Source: Armatimonadota bacterium (lineage in GTDB: Bacteria; Armatimonadota; Fervidibacteria; Fervidibacterales; Thermosaccharophagaceae). Taken from it: DNA of 58,076 bases. The notes beneath the pieces are model-generated. The model did not search any database. It saw only the letters and a program-made list of their open reading frames with translations, and was not told the origin of the DNA. The translations under genes were made by a program, and so were the position numbers. Location: assembly GCA_025062195.1 (NCBI GenBank), contig JANXAS010000021.1, positions 1 through 58,076 on the forward strand, written 5' to 3'. This document shows, piece after piece, positions 17,195-27,046 of this stretch (its first letter is position 1; each line of letters opens with the position of its first letter).

Positions 17195-17699
17195 CTTGCT
17201 CAATCCCCCTTGAGCGCTCTATAAGCAATACGATTGGCGGGACCGCCACAACTTGCAATACAATCCCGGGCAACCCGACAAGTATTGATGCAATTCCAAA
17301 TGCCCCCGGCGGTAGTTGGAGCAGAGGAGCAAAGGTGTATGCAAGCACAATGTCAGCGAGGCACCTTGCAGCAATCGCGCTTATGACGCACAAAAGCAAC
17401 GGTAAGCGAAGCCGATGGCGAAAGAACGATGCCGAGGCGCCGAGCACAGGGAGTTCAACAGCCATTAGCAGCGCTGTTGGGAGCGGCGGCATACCGGTCA
17501 GGAATAAGGATGCAAGCGGTGTGATGAAACCACCGCATGCAGCCACCAAAGGTGAGGTTAGCAACCCGAGCGCCAGGATGGGAAGGTGCATCGGAAGGAA
17601 TGACCTTCCGAGCCCGACAGCATGAAAGAGCACAGGCAATATGACACCTATAGCGCAGAACAGCCCGCCAACGACGACTTCTCTCTGGTTGAAGCGCAT
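17181..17699 (-). CDS. ECF transporter S (substrate-binding) component
   Basis: A 172-residue integral membrane protein with about six transmembrane segments. The run HAVGLGRSFLPMHLPILAL, then SPLVAACGGFITPLASLFLTGMPPLP, is characteristic of ECF-type S components of the riboflavin/thiamine/queuosine-like superfamily, which bind vitamins or their precursors. ATG 17699 is chosen because GGAGTGAG lies 4 bases upstream; longer in-frame starts would put a hydrophilic Cys-rich leader before it. With the FmdE-like and CbiQ genes it forms an operon lacking ATPases. The substrate is not predictable from the sequence, but FmdE neighbourhood suggests a cofactor precursor or metal complex. Confidence 0.8.
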   Translation of the reverse strand: MRFNQREVVVGGLFCAIGVILPVLFHAVGLGRSFLPMHLPILALGLLTSPLVAACGGFITPLASLFLTGMPPLPTALLMAVELPVLGASASFFRHRLRLPLLLCVISAIAARCLADIVLAYTFAPLLQLPPGAFGIASILVGLPGIVLQVVAVPPIVLLIERSRGIEQDERG

Positions 17700-17726
17700 T
17701 TGGCTCACTCCGCTGCACCCGTTTTC

Positions 17727-17758
17727 GTCACACCAATTCAAAAATTGTAACACGAAAC
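17727..17758. repeat. Copy of the CACC-TTCAAAAA-GTAACA intergenic motif
   Basis: CACACCAATTCAAAAATTG followed by TAACACGAAAC, 28 bases upstream of the S-component start, matches the motif seen at 11147 and, more loosely, at 11214 and 45111. The inner AATT-x4-AATT is self-complementary. It could be an operator, a promoter part or a repeat element. The rest of the 17754-18017 gap holds nothing I recognise. Confidence 0.45.
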
Positions 17759-18017
17759 ATTGTGAACTACTTGCCGAGCCGATCTCGCGACGATTGAGTT
17801 GACTGCGCGCAGACCAGACATGGTGTCATCTTGTGCGTCTTTAATGTGCGCATTGCCCTCATTGGCGATTTAAACTCGTCGGATCAAAATTGAGGGTTGG
17901 CAATGACCGACGGGTTGGTCGGGAACTGTGAAGCTGTTGCATTTATGGTGGGGGATTTTAAGCGTCCTCATTTTGCAGCTGCTGAGGTTTACCATCGCAG
18001 TTGCGGGTGAATGAGTT

Positions 18018-18779
18018 ATGATACCTTTGATTGATGATGTCGGGACAAGGATGCGCACGCAATCATACATCACATTCATGATGGCATTCATCAATGTGGC
18101 TATCTTCATCTGGCTGGCGATGCGCTCGCTCACTAATGAGCCGCATCATGAGCTTTTTCGCTTCGGTCTTGTCCCGGCTCGCCTGCTGAGCATAAGGGCA
18201 TGGTTAAACAATGCTTTCGGAGACGGCATAGTGCCACTTATCAGTTTCATGTTCATGCACACTGACCTATTTCATTTGCTTTCCAACATGCTCTTCCTCT
18301 GGGTTTTCGGGAGAGCAGTTGAGGGTCGTATTGGCGTAGGTCGTTTCTTGCTGCTTTACATGATTAGCGGGCTTGCATCTGGCATTGGACACTCTCTGGT
18401 GAACGCAAAATCGGCAGTGCCGGTTGTGGGTGCAAGCGGTGCCGTTGCCGGGATACTGGGCGCCTACTTGTTGTTATTTCCGGGCAGTTGGGTGCTCATA
18501 TTCATACTTCCGGTGGCGCTGTTTGGGCTGTTTCTTGCAGTGCCATCGGCACTCGTTGGCATACAGCTTCCGAGGTGGGTGTTTGGAATTATCTGGCTGC
18601 CGGCTGCTATTGTCCTTCCATATTGGTTTGTGCTGCAGCTGCTCAACGCCCTGCGAACTTTGAGTCTCGGCATCCAATCAAATATTGCATGGTGGGCACA
18701 CATTGCCGGCTTTGTTGCTGGCTTGTGGCTGGCATACAAATTCAAGCGAAGCGCCAAAGCATATCGGCACCATAATTAG
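18018..18779 (+). CDS. Rhomboid-family intramembrane serine protease
   Basis: A 253-residue protein with about six to seven transmembrane segments. Catalytic features are present: the FMHTDLFHLLSNMLFLWVFG segment, GASGAVAGILGAYLLLFP with the nucleophile Ser in GASG, and WWAHIAGFVAGLW with the partner His in the last helix. Rhomboids cut single-pass membrane proteins within the bilayer; the substrate is unknown. The protein has a longer loop with an extra hydrophobic stretch (VLIFILPVALFGLFLAVPSA) between the Ser and His helices. ATG 18018 follows GGGTGA by 7 bases. The gene is alone, transcribed away from the ECF operon. Confidence 0.93.
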   Translation: MIPLIDDVGTRMRTQSYITFMMAFINVAIFIWLAMRSLTNEPHHELFRFGLVPARLLSIRAWLNNAFGDGIVPLISFMFMHTDLFHLLSNMLFLWVFGRAVEGRIGVGRFLLLYMISGLASGIGHSLVNAKSAVPVVGASGAVAGILGAYLLLFPGSWVLIFILPVALFGLFLAVPSALVGIQLPRWVFGIIWLPAAIVLPYWFVLQLLNALRTLSLGIQSNIAWWAHIAGFVAGLWLAYKFKRSAKAYRHHN

Positions 18780-18854
18780 CTTAAGCGTTTCATGTAGGCT
18801 CAAAAATTGGAGCTGCTTGGCAAATAAATTTTGCGGTGGCGGGGGTGAGCTAAG

Positions 18855-20459
18855 GTGCGCTCAAAACATTTGGTGTTGGTTAGGTTGCATGTCCTCCTTT
18901 TCGCCGCGCTACTCGTCATTGCAGAGGCATTGCCAGCTGCGCAGGCAAAGCCATCAGCAATAAAGCAGCTTGAGGATGGTCTTAACGCATACCGCTCAAA
19001 GGATTACGATGCAGCCATTGAGAAGTTAAAGGGGGCGGTTTCGTCGGATCCAAAATTGCTTGCAGCTCGCTTTTGGCTCGGCATGTGCTATTACCTCAAA
19101 GGCGATCTGGATGCAGCCGAAGAGCAATGGAAGACAGTGCTCGCAAAGAAGCCAAACTCAACTGAGACAAGAAAGTGGCTTGCGAAGCTGCGAGCTGAGA
19201 GAGCCAGGAAAATGCTATTTCCAGCTGGGTATGAGGAGGCTTTGAACGCTTACAGGCAAAAGCGATATGAGGATGCTGTAAGGCAACTGCAAGCTGTTGC
19301 GAGTGCCAACCCGAAGTTTCTGCCAGCGTTCTTTTGGCTTGGTGTGGTGCACTTGCACCTTGGCAACTCCGAAGAGGCGCTTAAGGCATTTTCCAATGTG
19401 CTTCAAAAGAGGCGCTCGTCGGTTGAAACTATGGTATGGCTTGGGCGCCTTGAGGAGGATTCGGGAAGATGGGAGGAAGCACTCGGATGGTATCGCGGTG
19501 CGCTGAACATCAACCCGAAGCATAAGGAGGCTCGTGAGCAATATAAGCGTTTGTTAGGCATAGTGCTCGCCAAATACAAAGGCGGTGTGAGCGCGCTTGC
19601 AAGGGGTGAACACGAAAGGGCGCTTGAGGAACTTGGCGAGGTTGCACCGAGGATGAGATGGTGGCATGAAATTCAGTTTTGGTATGCGAGGGCGCTCATC
19701 GCCAACGGCAAATACGACGACGCTATAAAGTTGCTTTACGGCGTCTTGCAGCATCGCCCCAACTGGACAAGCGCAATCTACTGGCTCGCTGAGGCATATC
19801 AAGGCAACGGCGATGTTGATGGAGCGGCATCTGTGCTCGCCATGGCGCTTCGGTCAAACCCAAATCAACCGGAGCTGAGGCGCAAGCTGATGCAACTCGC
19901 TAAGGAGCATCCACAATCAGTCAGGTTGATCGGTGTTTCGAAGCGGCGCTCTAACAGTCCAAGTTCGCTTGTGACTTTCATCAACAGGTGTCCTGACGAA
20001 ATTGAAGTTCAATTTGGCGAGCACGAGATAAAGCTGTATAGCGGTGCACAGCATACGATTGAGCTTTCACCGGCAATCTATCGTTATGTGGCGAAGCGAA
20101 CCAACGGATTGGCGATCAGCGGCTCATTGCTGATACTCGGTTGGCATAACTACACCATAGAACTTGCGCCGAGTCCGTCATCAGTTGCGCTCCTTCAAGC
20201 GCGCAGCGACATGATTGAATCGTTGAGTTCGCAAAGGTTCACGAAGTTAACGGTTGTTAACGCCTCAACATTTAAAGTCACTATGCGCTTGGACTTTCGT
20301 TTCATCACCCTTGAGCCGAAAAAAGGCGCAACGATCCTCGTAGAGCCCGGCAGCACGACCTATGCGGTGTGCGTTCATATGTCAAACGACTTCGCTCCCG
20401 GGGCTTACGGGGAGATGGTGCTGCCGGAATGGCGCTCGTTGCGCTTGACGATTAGGTGA
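18855..20459 (+). CDS. Secreted or periplasmic TPR protein
   Basis: A 534-residue protein with a clear signal peptide (hydrophobic residues 8-27, ending LPAAQA before KPSA). TPR units follow from about residue 35 to 350: AYRSKDYDAAIEKLKGAVSSDPKLLAARFWLG is the pattern, with paired repeats alternating with degenerate ones (GYEEALNAYRQKRYEDAVRQLQAVA). The C-terminal 180 residues are beta-rich with no family I recognise; they may form a one- or two-domain sandwich. GTG 18855 follows GGTGAG. The domain plan suggests an extracytoplasmic scaffold, perhaps for envelope or pilus assembly, but there is no direct evidence. Confidence 0.88.
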   Translation: MRSKHLVLVRLHVLLFAALLVIAEALPAAQAKPSAIKQLEDGLNAYRSKDYDAAIEKLKGAVSSDPKLLAARFWLGMCYYLKGDLDAAEEQWKTVLAKKPNSTETRKWLAKLRAERARKMLFPAGYEEALNAYRQKRYEDAVRQLQAVASANPKFLPAFFWLGVVHLHLGNSEEALKAFSNVLQKRRSSVETMVWLGRLEEDSGRWEEALGWYRGALNINPKHKEAREQYKRLLGIVLAKYKGGVSALARGEHERALEELGEVAPRMRWWHEIQFWYARALIANGKYDDAIKLLYGVLQHRPNWTSAIYWLAEAYQGNGDVDGAASVLAMALRSNPNQPELRRKLMQLAKEHPQSVRLIGVSKRRSNSPSSLVTFINRCPDEIEVQFGEHEIKLYSGAQHTIELSPAIYRYVAKRTNGLAISGSLLILGWHNYTIELAPSPSSVALLQARSDMIESLSSQRFTKLTVVNASTFKVTMRLDFRFITLEPKKGATILVEPGSTTYAVCVHMSNDFAPGAYGEMVLPEWRSLRLTIR

Positions 20460-20627
20460 GCCGTGCAGTTATGTCGTTTTGTAAAGGTTGTAATGGCGGG
20501 CGATAGCCTACAGGAAAAAAATTACCATATAAAACATACGAGCCGATGATGCGTTTGACTTAAAAGCCATATTTGCATTCGGCTGCGCAATTCCCATCAA
20601 ATTCAAATTAACGGTGCAGATGGAGCG

Positions 20628-21158
20628 ATGGCTTGTATCATCACTGAGACAGTTTGGGGCTATGTTGGCATATCGGCAACTCGCTTTGGGGTTGCAAGGG
20701 TTATTTTGCCGGCGAGCTCAAAGGAGCATGTTGAGAGCCTGATGAACGGTGCACCGCATGACGACAGCGACGAGGCTAAAATGTTGGCGGAGCAGTCGGC
20801 TCAAGCCCTGAGGAACTATTTCAACGGGTTGTATGATGAGCGTTTGAGATGGCTTCCGGTTGATTTGCAGTGTGTTAGTGGCGAACACAGGAAAGCGCTG
20901 CTCAAGGTGAGGGAGGTGCCCGTCGGGGAGACGATAACTTATGGCAGGTTGGCTTTGCTAATTGGGCTTCGGAACGGCGCAAGAGCAGTTGGGCAAGCTA
21001 TGGCTCGTAACCCCGTGCCGATATTCATACCGTGCCATCGTGTCATCCGCGCCGATGGAGGGATTGGTGGTTTTAGCTTTGGCGTGGAGATGAAGCTAAA
21101 GCTATTGATGCATGAGCGCCATATGACTTTGCGTGATATGGCATTAAACTGTGAGTGA
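20628..21158 (+). CDS. ogt: Methylated-DNA--protein-cysteine methyltransferase (Ogt)
   Basis: Repairs O6-alkylguanine by transferring the alkyl group to its own cysteine. The 176 residues include VPVGETITYGRLALLIG (helix-turn-helix part), NGARAVGQAMARNPVPIFIPCHRVI with the acceptor Cys in PCHRV, and DGGIGGFSFGVEMKLKLLMHE. Length is typical for Ogt without the Ada regulatory domain. ATG 20628 has a GGAG only 3-4 bases upstream, so translation may be modest. It stands between a TPR gene and rapZ with about 170 and 90 bases of spacing. Confidence 0.97.
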   Translation: MACIITETVWGYVGISATRFGVARVILPASSKEHVESLMNGAPHDDSDEAKMLAEQSAQALRNYFNGLYDERLRWLPVDLQCVSGEHRKALLKVREVPVGETITYGRLALLIGLRNGARAVGQAMARNPVPIFIPCHRVIRADGGIGGFSFGVEMKLKLLMHERHMTLRDMALNCE

Positions 21159-21247
21159 GCACTGGCTCGCCTACTCTTTTGGACGCTTCATTTCGTTATC
21201 AAAATGGTGGGCTGATTTTGCGGCTCAAATGAATGAGGTGAGGCTTC

Positions 21248-22162
21248 ATGGAAGTTCATTGCGCACGCAGCTTGGATTCGGAACCGAAGCTCGTAATAGT
21301 GACGGGTATGTCCGGTGCTGGTAAGACGCTTGCGAGTCGTTTCCTTGAAGACATGGGTTACTTTTGCGTTGACAACCTGCCACCGCAACTCTTGATGACA
21401 CTGCTGCAACTCGCCGGCAAGGCAGCGCCGCCAATTGAACGGCTCGCACTTGTCATTGACATACGGGGCGGTGACTTCTTCGGTGACCTCTTTAAAGCAC
21501 TTGAAGAGTTGAGGCGCACAGGCATACGATTCCAAATCCTGTTTCTTGATGCCAACGATGAAACGCTCATCAATCGCTATAAGCAAACGAGGCGCCGTCA
21601 TCCGTTAACCGATGGCGAGAAGGATTTACGCCATGCAATAAGTGTTGAGCGCCAAATGCTTGAGCCATTAAAGGCTATTGCTGATTTGGTCATTGACACA
21701 TCTCGCCTATCCCCATGGGAGTTGAAAGAGGAGCTTGCAAGGTTGATGATGAAGAAAGGCGAGATGTTGATTAAGCTCATGTCGTTTGCATACAAACATG
21801 GAGTCCCAACGGATGCAGACATTGTGTTTGATGTGCGCTTCTTGCCGAATCCAAACTATGAACCGACCTTGAGGGATTTGACTGGGTTGGATGAATCAGT
21901 TAAACAATTCATCTTTGGGAGCAGTGTGGGGGAGAGTTTTAAGCGCATGTTATTTGAGCTGATGGAATTTTGCCTGCCACATTATGTTCGTGAAGGTAAG
22001 TCATATTTGGTGATTGCCATTGGGTGCACTGGCGGAAAACATCGCTCTGTCGCTGTAGTGGACGAGTTGGCAAACTGGTTGAAGCGAACTGGTTGGGATT
22101 GCTTCGTGCAGCACCGTGAGCTGCAGCGTGCTGGTGTTGTAATCACCAATACGAGCTTATGA
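21248..22162 (+). CDS. rapZ: RapZ/YvcJ-type nucleotide-binding protein
   Basis: A 304-residue member of the RapZ/YvcJ family. The P-loop GMSGAGKT is at residues 20-27, followed by [26 protein letters not shown] and the arginine-rich [12 protein letters not shown]. The C-terminal domain contains [22 protein letters not shown] and [19 protein letters not shown]. In E. coli RapZ steers the GlmZ sRNA to RNase E to control glucosamine-6-phosphate synthase; in Gram-positives the homologue has GTPase/ATPase activity. GlmZ is not expected here, so the family role in envelope-precursor signalling is only inferred. It overlaps the next ORF's upstream region and lies 14 bases before gap, so it is probably cotranscribed. 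Confidence 0.95.
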   Translation: MEVHCARSLDSEPKLVIVTGMSGAGKTLASRFLEDMGYFCVDNLPPQLLMTLLQLAGKAAPPIERLALVIDIRGGDFFGDLFKALEELRRTGIRFQILFLDANDETLINRYKQTRRRHPLTDGEKDLRHAISVERQMLEPLKAIADLVIDTSRLSPWELKEELARLMMKKGEMLIKLMSFAYKHGVPTDADIVFDVRFLPNPNYEPTLRDLTGLDESVKQFIFGSSVGESFKRMLFELMEFCLPHYVREGKSYLVIAIGCTGGKHRSVAVVDELANWLKRTGWDCFVQHRELQRAGVVITNTSL

Positions 22163-22176
22163 TGGAGGTGAGTGGC

Positions 22177-23232
22177 ATGCCAGTTAGGGTAGCCATAAAT
22201 GGCTTTGGGCGTATTGGGAGGCAAGTTGCAAAGGCTATATTTGAGGTCTATCCGGACGATGTTGAGCTGGTCGCCGTCAATGACCTTGCTGATGCTAAGA
22301 CGAATGCGCACCTGTTCAAGTTTGATAGCAACTATGGGCGCTTCCAAGGAGAGGTATTGGTCAAGGACGAATCAATCGTCATCAACGGGAAGGAAATAAA
22401 GGTGTTAGCTGAAAAGGATCCATCCAAGTTGCCTTGGCGAGACCTTGGGATTGACATCGTTGTTGAAGCAACCGGTGTCTTCACGCGCCCAGAGAAGGGC
22501 GAGACGAGAATATCGGCAGCCAAGCATTTGGATGCGGGCGCAAAGAAAGTTATCGTAACGGCGCCAACTGAAGGTGAGGATATAACGCTTGTGCTTGGTG
22601 TCAACCATGACATGTATGACCCAAGGCAACATCATGTGATCTCAAATGCATCTTGCACAACTAATTGCCTTGCACCAGTTTGTAAGGTCCTGCATGACAG
22701 CTTTGGGATTGAGTATGGTTTGATGACGACAGTGCACGCATACACGAATGACCAACGCATCTTGGATCTGGTTCATAGGGATTTGAGGCGTGCAAGGGCT
22801 GCAGCACTGAACATAGTTCCAACGACGACAGGTGCTGCTAAGGCAATTCACCTTGTGATTCCCGAACTCAAAGGCAAACTGCACGGCGTGGCATTGCGAG
22901 TGCCAGTTGGCACCGTCTCTGTCATTGACCTTAACTGTGTTTTGAGCAAGAAGATAACCACCGAGGAGCTACACGAAGCATTCAAGCAAGCCGAAAAGAC
23001 GCCATGGAAGGATGGTGGACTTGGAGGCATACTTCGCTACGAACCAGAGCCATGTGTCTCGTGCGACTTCAAGGGTGACCCTGCATCGGCTATTGTTGAT
23101 GGCGATCCAGCATTCACTTTCATCGGTCCGGGCGGCATGGCGAAGGTGACAGCTTGGTATGACAATGAGTGGGCATATTCGTTGCGCGTGGCTGACTTGA
23201 TCGTATTCATGGTTGAAAAGGGACTTGAGTAG
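22177..23232 (+). CDS. gap: Glyceraldehyde-3-phosphate dehydrogenase
   Basis: Converts glyceraldehyde-3-phosphate, NAD(P)+ and phosphate to 1,3-bisphosphoglycerate. The 351 residues carry the Rossmann start [18 protein letters not shown], the active-site [13 protein letters not shown] with the nucleophilic Cys, [20 protein letters not shown] and the [15 protein letters not shown] end. Two oddities are small insertions: [13 protein letters not shown] is standard, but there is a longer loop around [34 protein letters not shown] 22177 is chosen because GGAGGTGAG lies immediately upstream (spacer 4). The coenzyme preference is not decidable by eye. Confidence 0.98.
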   Translation: MPVRVAINGFGRIGRQVAKAIFEVYPDDVELVAVNDLADAKTNAHLFKFDSNYGRFQGEVLVKDESIVINGKEIKVLAEKDPSKLPWRDLGIDIVVEATGVFTRPEKGETRISAAKHLDAGAKKVIVTAPTEGEDITLVLGVNHDMYDPRQHHVISNASCTTNCLAPVCKVLHDSFGIEYGLMTTVHAYTNDQRILDLVHRDLRRARAAALNIVPTTTGAAKAIHLVIPELKGKLHGVALRVPVGTVSVIDLNCVLSKKITTEELHEAFKQAEKTPWKDGGLGGILRYEPEPCVSCDFKGDPASAIVDGDPAFTFIGPGGMAKVTAWYDNEWAYSLRVADLIVFMVEKGLE

Positions 23233-23342
23233 TGCTACAGCATACTAATAGTTGGTTGAGAATTGCAGTATGTGGTAAACAAGCCTTTGGACTCTCACAG
23301 CTACAGTTGTTGTGGTAATTGAGGCGTTGTAGGATTCGCCCG

Positions 23343-23365
23343 CCCCTTGGTTGTTAACTAAGGGG
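23343..23365 (+). other. Stable hairpin upstream of the GH42-like gene
   Basis: CCCCTTGGTT and AACTAAGGGG form a 10-bp stem with one G-U pair and a 3-base loop. It lies 110 bases after gap and 67 bases before the next start. There is no T-run in either direction. It may protect the gap mRNA end or sit in the 5' leader of the glycosidase-like gene. Confidence 0.45.
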
Positions 23366-23431
23366 GTGAAATGTGGCTGCATGCCTTTTCGTAATTAGGA
23401 CTGATTAAGCCAACGCGAACAGTTAGGGGGA

Positions 23432-26400
23432 GTGGCTATAAAGGGAAAGTTGCTTCGCTTTCAAATTCTATTTTCCCTTAGCCTTATGATCTCCGAGTTG
23501 TTTCCTGCTGAGAGGCTTCCTGGAGACTACATGCACGAGATTTATCTTGGCTACGAAACTCCGCATGTAAAATGGGCAAAGCCTTACTCACAGGGAAAAA
23601 TTAAAGCTTTCTTTCTCACACCATTCGTTGGTGCAGCAAGGGAAGTTGCAGAACTCAATCAGAGGATGGACTTGGAAGTTCATGGTGAAACGACGATTGA
23701 GTCAACGATGCTTGGCAGGGCAGATGGCTGTTTTCCGGACATTCAGGACACAAGACCGGAAGAGAAGGAGCAAAGGCTTCGCAAGAAACTTCAGCAACGC
23801 TACGATGTTTTTGTAATTGGGAATTTTTCCTTTGAGGCGTTATCAACCGAGTTGAAACACCGAATCCTTGAGCAAGTTCACGAAGGTGCTGGGTTAGTCC
23901 TCGTTTATTTCCACGATATCCCAAAAGAAGCCCTAAAAAATCCGACGAATGATGAGAGAGCCGAAATTACAAATGGCATACCATTTTATGGTTTGCCATT
24001 CTTCATGACAACATTTGCCAGAAATTTCAAGCTTGAATCTGCTGAAGAAATACGAAATAAAGTCGTAAGAACTTTCAATTTTGGGGAAGGGCGCATCGCT
24101 TTGGTGGATTATTCCATCTCCTATAACATTCGCCCATGCAATGGGGGACCTGGCTTAACGCCTTATGAGCCATTTACATTTGAGACACCAACTTACTACG
24201 AATATTATCACTGCCTTATAATTCGCACGATACTTTGGGCTGCCAGGAGATTGCCAAAAATCAGATTCATTTCACTCCCCAAAGATGGGATGGAGATAGA
24301 ATACTCACGACTCCCAAAGCAAATTTTTGAGGTTAAATTGTGGAGCGAAATTCCCGAAAATATTGATGTCCAGATTTCTATAACTGTTAGGGACAGATGG
24401 GGTGAGATTGAGCACAGGTCTTTTCGGAATCTTTCGGCAAAATTTGGGGAAAATTCCGCCTTGTTTTTCATGCCGCGCTTGAAAGCTGGTGGGCATTTTG
24501 TTGATTTGCTTCTCACAAGTAAAAGGGGCAGGGAAAACTTTGCTTCTTTTTTCATCAATGTTAAATCACCGGTTGAAATTTCGCAAATTAAGCTGGGAAA
24601 GCGCAGTTTTGAGCGCGATGAAGCAGTTAGAGGAGAAGTTATTTTCAACCGCCCAGTTAATGGGAGCGGAGTTTACAGGTTGAAGCTGGAACTCATTGAT
24701 AACTATGGGAGAATCTTTGCGATTAAAGAGTATCCAATCCAAAAAGGTGCTGCTTCAGTTCATTTCCAATTGCCACTCAATGGTGCATTAAGCTTGGTAG
24801 CGAGGGCAAGGGCAAAGATTCTTGCCCACAACAACATAGTTCATCAAAGCGAGGAAGTTTTCTTCATCCCAAAGCGTGAATTAAAGGAATATCCGGCACT
24901 AATATGGGGGAGAATATTCGGCATTATTGGGCATTTTGCGCGGAAAATTCTCCGTGAGCTTGGATTTTGTGCTGTCCTTGATGGAACTGATGCGCAAAAT
25001 GCCAGCCAACTGGCTATGGACGATCTAATGCTTGTTCCATATTGCATACGAATAGACGAGAGATTAACTGACCCAACATTTTTACAACAGGCTATTAAAA
25101 GGGTTACACAAGTGGCAGAAGAGGTGAAGGATTTTGGACCGCTTGTTTATTCCTTAGGCGATGAGAACTATATTCCTGCCGAACTCGGCTTCAAACCGGA
25201 ACATAAAAGCGATTTTTTGGATTTCCTGAGAAAAAAATACAAAACACTGGAAGCCCTAAATGAGGCATGGGGAAGCAATTTTACTTCTTTTGAAGAAGCT
25301 GAACCTATTTCGTTGAGTGAAGCCAAGAAAAAAAGGCGTTATGTTCAATTCCACGACACTGAATCTTTCCGAGAAGCAATTTATGCGCAAGCTCATCACT
25401 TGCTTGCAGACGCAATAAAGAAAGTGGATAAAAGGGCAAAAGTTGGTGCAGAAGGCTCAGAGCCGGGTGATTTGGAGCTTACCATTGCAAAATTGGAATT
25501 CTGGGGACCTTACAGAAGTTTGCAATACAACACTTTGCTTCGTTCACTTGCACCTCGCCAGCTATTGCGAGGCAACTGGTTCGGTGGCTATCGCAGCCAG
25601 CGACATAACCCAATTATTCTTCCTAATTTTCTATGGGAAACCGTCCTTGATGGTAATACGCTCATCCAATACTTTGCAATAAACACTGCTGAGGGTATCT
25701 TTAACACCGACCTTTCTTTGGCTTACTGGGCAAAATGGTTCATTGAAGACTTTCGGGAAATAGTTGATGGGATCGGACAACTTATCAGCGTTAGCGATTA
25801 TGACTACGATGGTGTTGCGCTACATTATTCTCAATCCTGTGTTCACGCCAGCCAACTTGAGAGCACAATCACCGACTATTCTTCCGCAAATGATGGCTTT
25901 TTGTGGCTGCTCAACGATTTGGGTGTTCAGCATTTTTATTTGCCACGCTCAGAGATTGAGAGAGGAAGACTAAAAACAGGCGATATCAAGGTTTTGATCC
26001 TGCCTTATAGTCAAGCGATTTCAAGAAAGGAAGCCGAAGAATTCCGGAAATTCGTTGAGAAGGGTGGATTGCTTATCGCCGATTTAAGACCGGGGGTTAT
26101 GGATGAAAATTGCAAACCTTTGGGTAAAGGGCTTCTTGACGAATTGTTCGGTATAAGAAGGGTTGAAAATGCAGAGGGGAAAATTAAGCCTTCTTGGGCA
26201 AAAATATCCGGTAAATTTAAGCTAAACTTACGGGAGATTGTGCTAAAGGAGATAAATCTCACGGATGTAATTGCAGATCCCGGAATTAAGATTGTTAACG
26301 GTAACGCATTGGGGAATGCAGATGGCACGCCCGTTGTGATCGTAAATAGGAGTGGCAAGGGACTGACAGTTCTCCTAAATTTTTCAATCTCACATTACAC

Positions 26401-27046
26401 TAAGTCTCGGCAATACGAAAGTGCACGGGCTTTTCAGGATTTAATATGGGCATTCCTCTCGGCTGCTGGAGTTTCAACTCAAGTTCAGGTTGTTGATGAG
26501 TTTGGAAATAGAGTCCAGAGGTGCCGAATAGTTCGGTTCAAAAGAGGAAAAGCGAAAATAATTGGAGTCCTTTTGCAGCCCTACGGGCAGCGTGAAAAGC
26601 CTATAAAAGCGAAATTATTGCTTAGAAGAAGGAGTTTCGTTTATGACATTAGAAAGCCGGAGCTATCTCCAAGAGGCGCTGTCTTGTCTTTGCCCGTTCA
26701 ACTTACACCCGGACGGGCAAACTTGTATTCACTAATTCCATATCCAGTTGAGCGCATCAAATTATCGGTCACGACTAAGTCAACTTTGGGAAGACCATTG
26801 CCAATAGAAGTTTTAATCGTAGCTCCAAATGAGCATCAGCCGCAGGGGCATTTGATCAGGATAAAAGTTCTGGGACCTGATGGAAAAGAGCGGAGGCATT
26901 ATGCCCGAACTGTATACGGAAATGGGGCTTTATTCAAAACATCGCTGCCAATCGCATTCAATGACCAATTGGGAAAGTGGCAGATTTTAGCTAAGGATGT
27001 TCTTACTGGCAGGAAGGCAAGCGCCACTTTTAGACTGCAGCGGTAA
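23432..27046 (+). CDS. GH42-like secreted glycoside hydrolase (beta-galactosidase type)
   Basis: A 1204-residue protein with an N-terminal signal-like hydrophobic segment (about residues 9-24). Residues 1-300 form a unique domain. About 300-480 is beta-sandwich-like. About 490-800 resembles a GH42 barrel: YSLGDENYIPAELGF, then FLDFLRKKYKTLEALNEAWGSNF, a phrase typical of GH42/GH-A enzymes. A beta-galactosidase trimerisation-like domain follows (IKVLILPYSQAISRKEAEEFRKFVEKGGLLIAD). GH42 has Asn-Glu as acid/base; here DEN is read, so the catalytic Glu assignment needs a structure. Base use is visibly more A/T-rich in wobble positions than in ppdK or the TPR genes, suggesting acquisition or rapid drift. 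GTG 23432 is weak, with AGGGGGA touching it; a later TTG is possible. Confidence 0.8.
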   Translation: MAIKGKLLRFQILFSLSLMISELFPAERLPGDYMHEIYLGYETPHVKWAKPYSQGKIKAFFLTPFVGAAREVAELNQRMDLEVHGETTIESTMLGRADGCFPDIQDTRPEEKEQRLRKKLQQRYDVFVIGNFSFEALSTELKHRILEQVHEGAGLVLVYFHDIPKEALKNPTNDERAEITNGIPFYGLPFFMTTFARNFKLESAEEIRNKVVRTFNFGEGRIALVDYSISYNIRPCNGGPGLTPYEPFTFETPTYYEYYHCLIIRTILWAARRLPKIRFISLPKDGMEIEYSRLPKQIFEVKLWSEIPENIDVQISITVRDRWGEIEHRSFRNLSAKFGENSALFFMPRLKAGGHFVDLLLTSKRGRENFASFFINVKSPVEISQIKLGKRSFERDEAVRGEVIFNRPVNGSGVYRLKLELIDNYGRIFAIKEYPIQKGAASVHFQLPLNGALSLVARARAKILAHNNIVHQSEEVFFIPKRELKEYPALIWGRIFGIIGHFARKILRELGFCAVLDGTDAQNASQLAMDDLMLVPYCIRIDERLTDPTFLQQAIKRVTQVAEEVKDFGPLVYSLGDENYIPAELGFKPEHKSDFLDFLRKKYKTLEALNEAWGSNFTSFEEAEPISLSEAKKKRRYVQFHDTESFREAIYAQAHHLLADAIKKVDKRAKVGAEGSEPGDLELTIAKLEFWGPYRSLQYNTLLRSLAPRQLLRGNWFGGYRSQRHNPIILPNFLWETVLDGNTLIQYFAINTAEGIFNTDLSLAYWAKWFIEDFREIVDGIGQLISVSDYDYDGVALHYSQSCVHASQLESTITDYSSANDGFLWLLNDLGVQHFYLPRSEIERGRLKTGDIKVLILPYSQAISRKEAEEFRKFVEKGGLLIADLRPGVMDENCKPLGKGLLDELFGIRRVENAEGKIKPSWAKISGKFKLNLREIVLKEINLTDVIADPGIKIVNGNALGNADGTPVVIVNRSGKGLTVLLNFSISHYTKSRQYESARAFQDLIWAFLSAAGVSTQVQVVDEFGNRVQRCRIVRFKRGKAKIIGVLLQPYGQREKPIKAKLLLRRRSFVYDIRKPELSPRGAVLSLPVQLTPGRANLYSLIPYPVERIKLSVTTKSTLGRPLPIEVLIVAPNEHQPQGHLIRIKVLGPDGKERRHYARTVYGNGALFKTSLPIAFNDQLGKWQILAKDVLTGRKASATFRLQR

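Noticed and set aside
17181-17699. Naming the S component CbiM or BioY
   Set aside because: The M-H-I-P-D-G-F start of CbiM is missing and BioY signatures are not seen; substrate left open.
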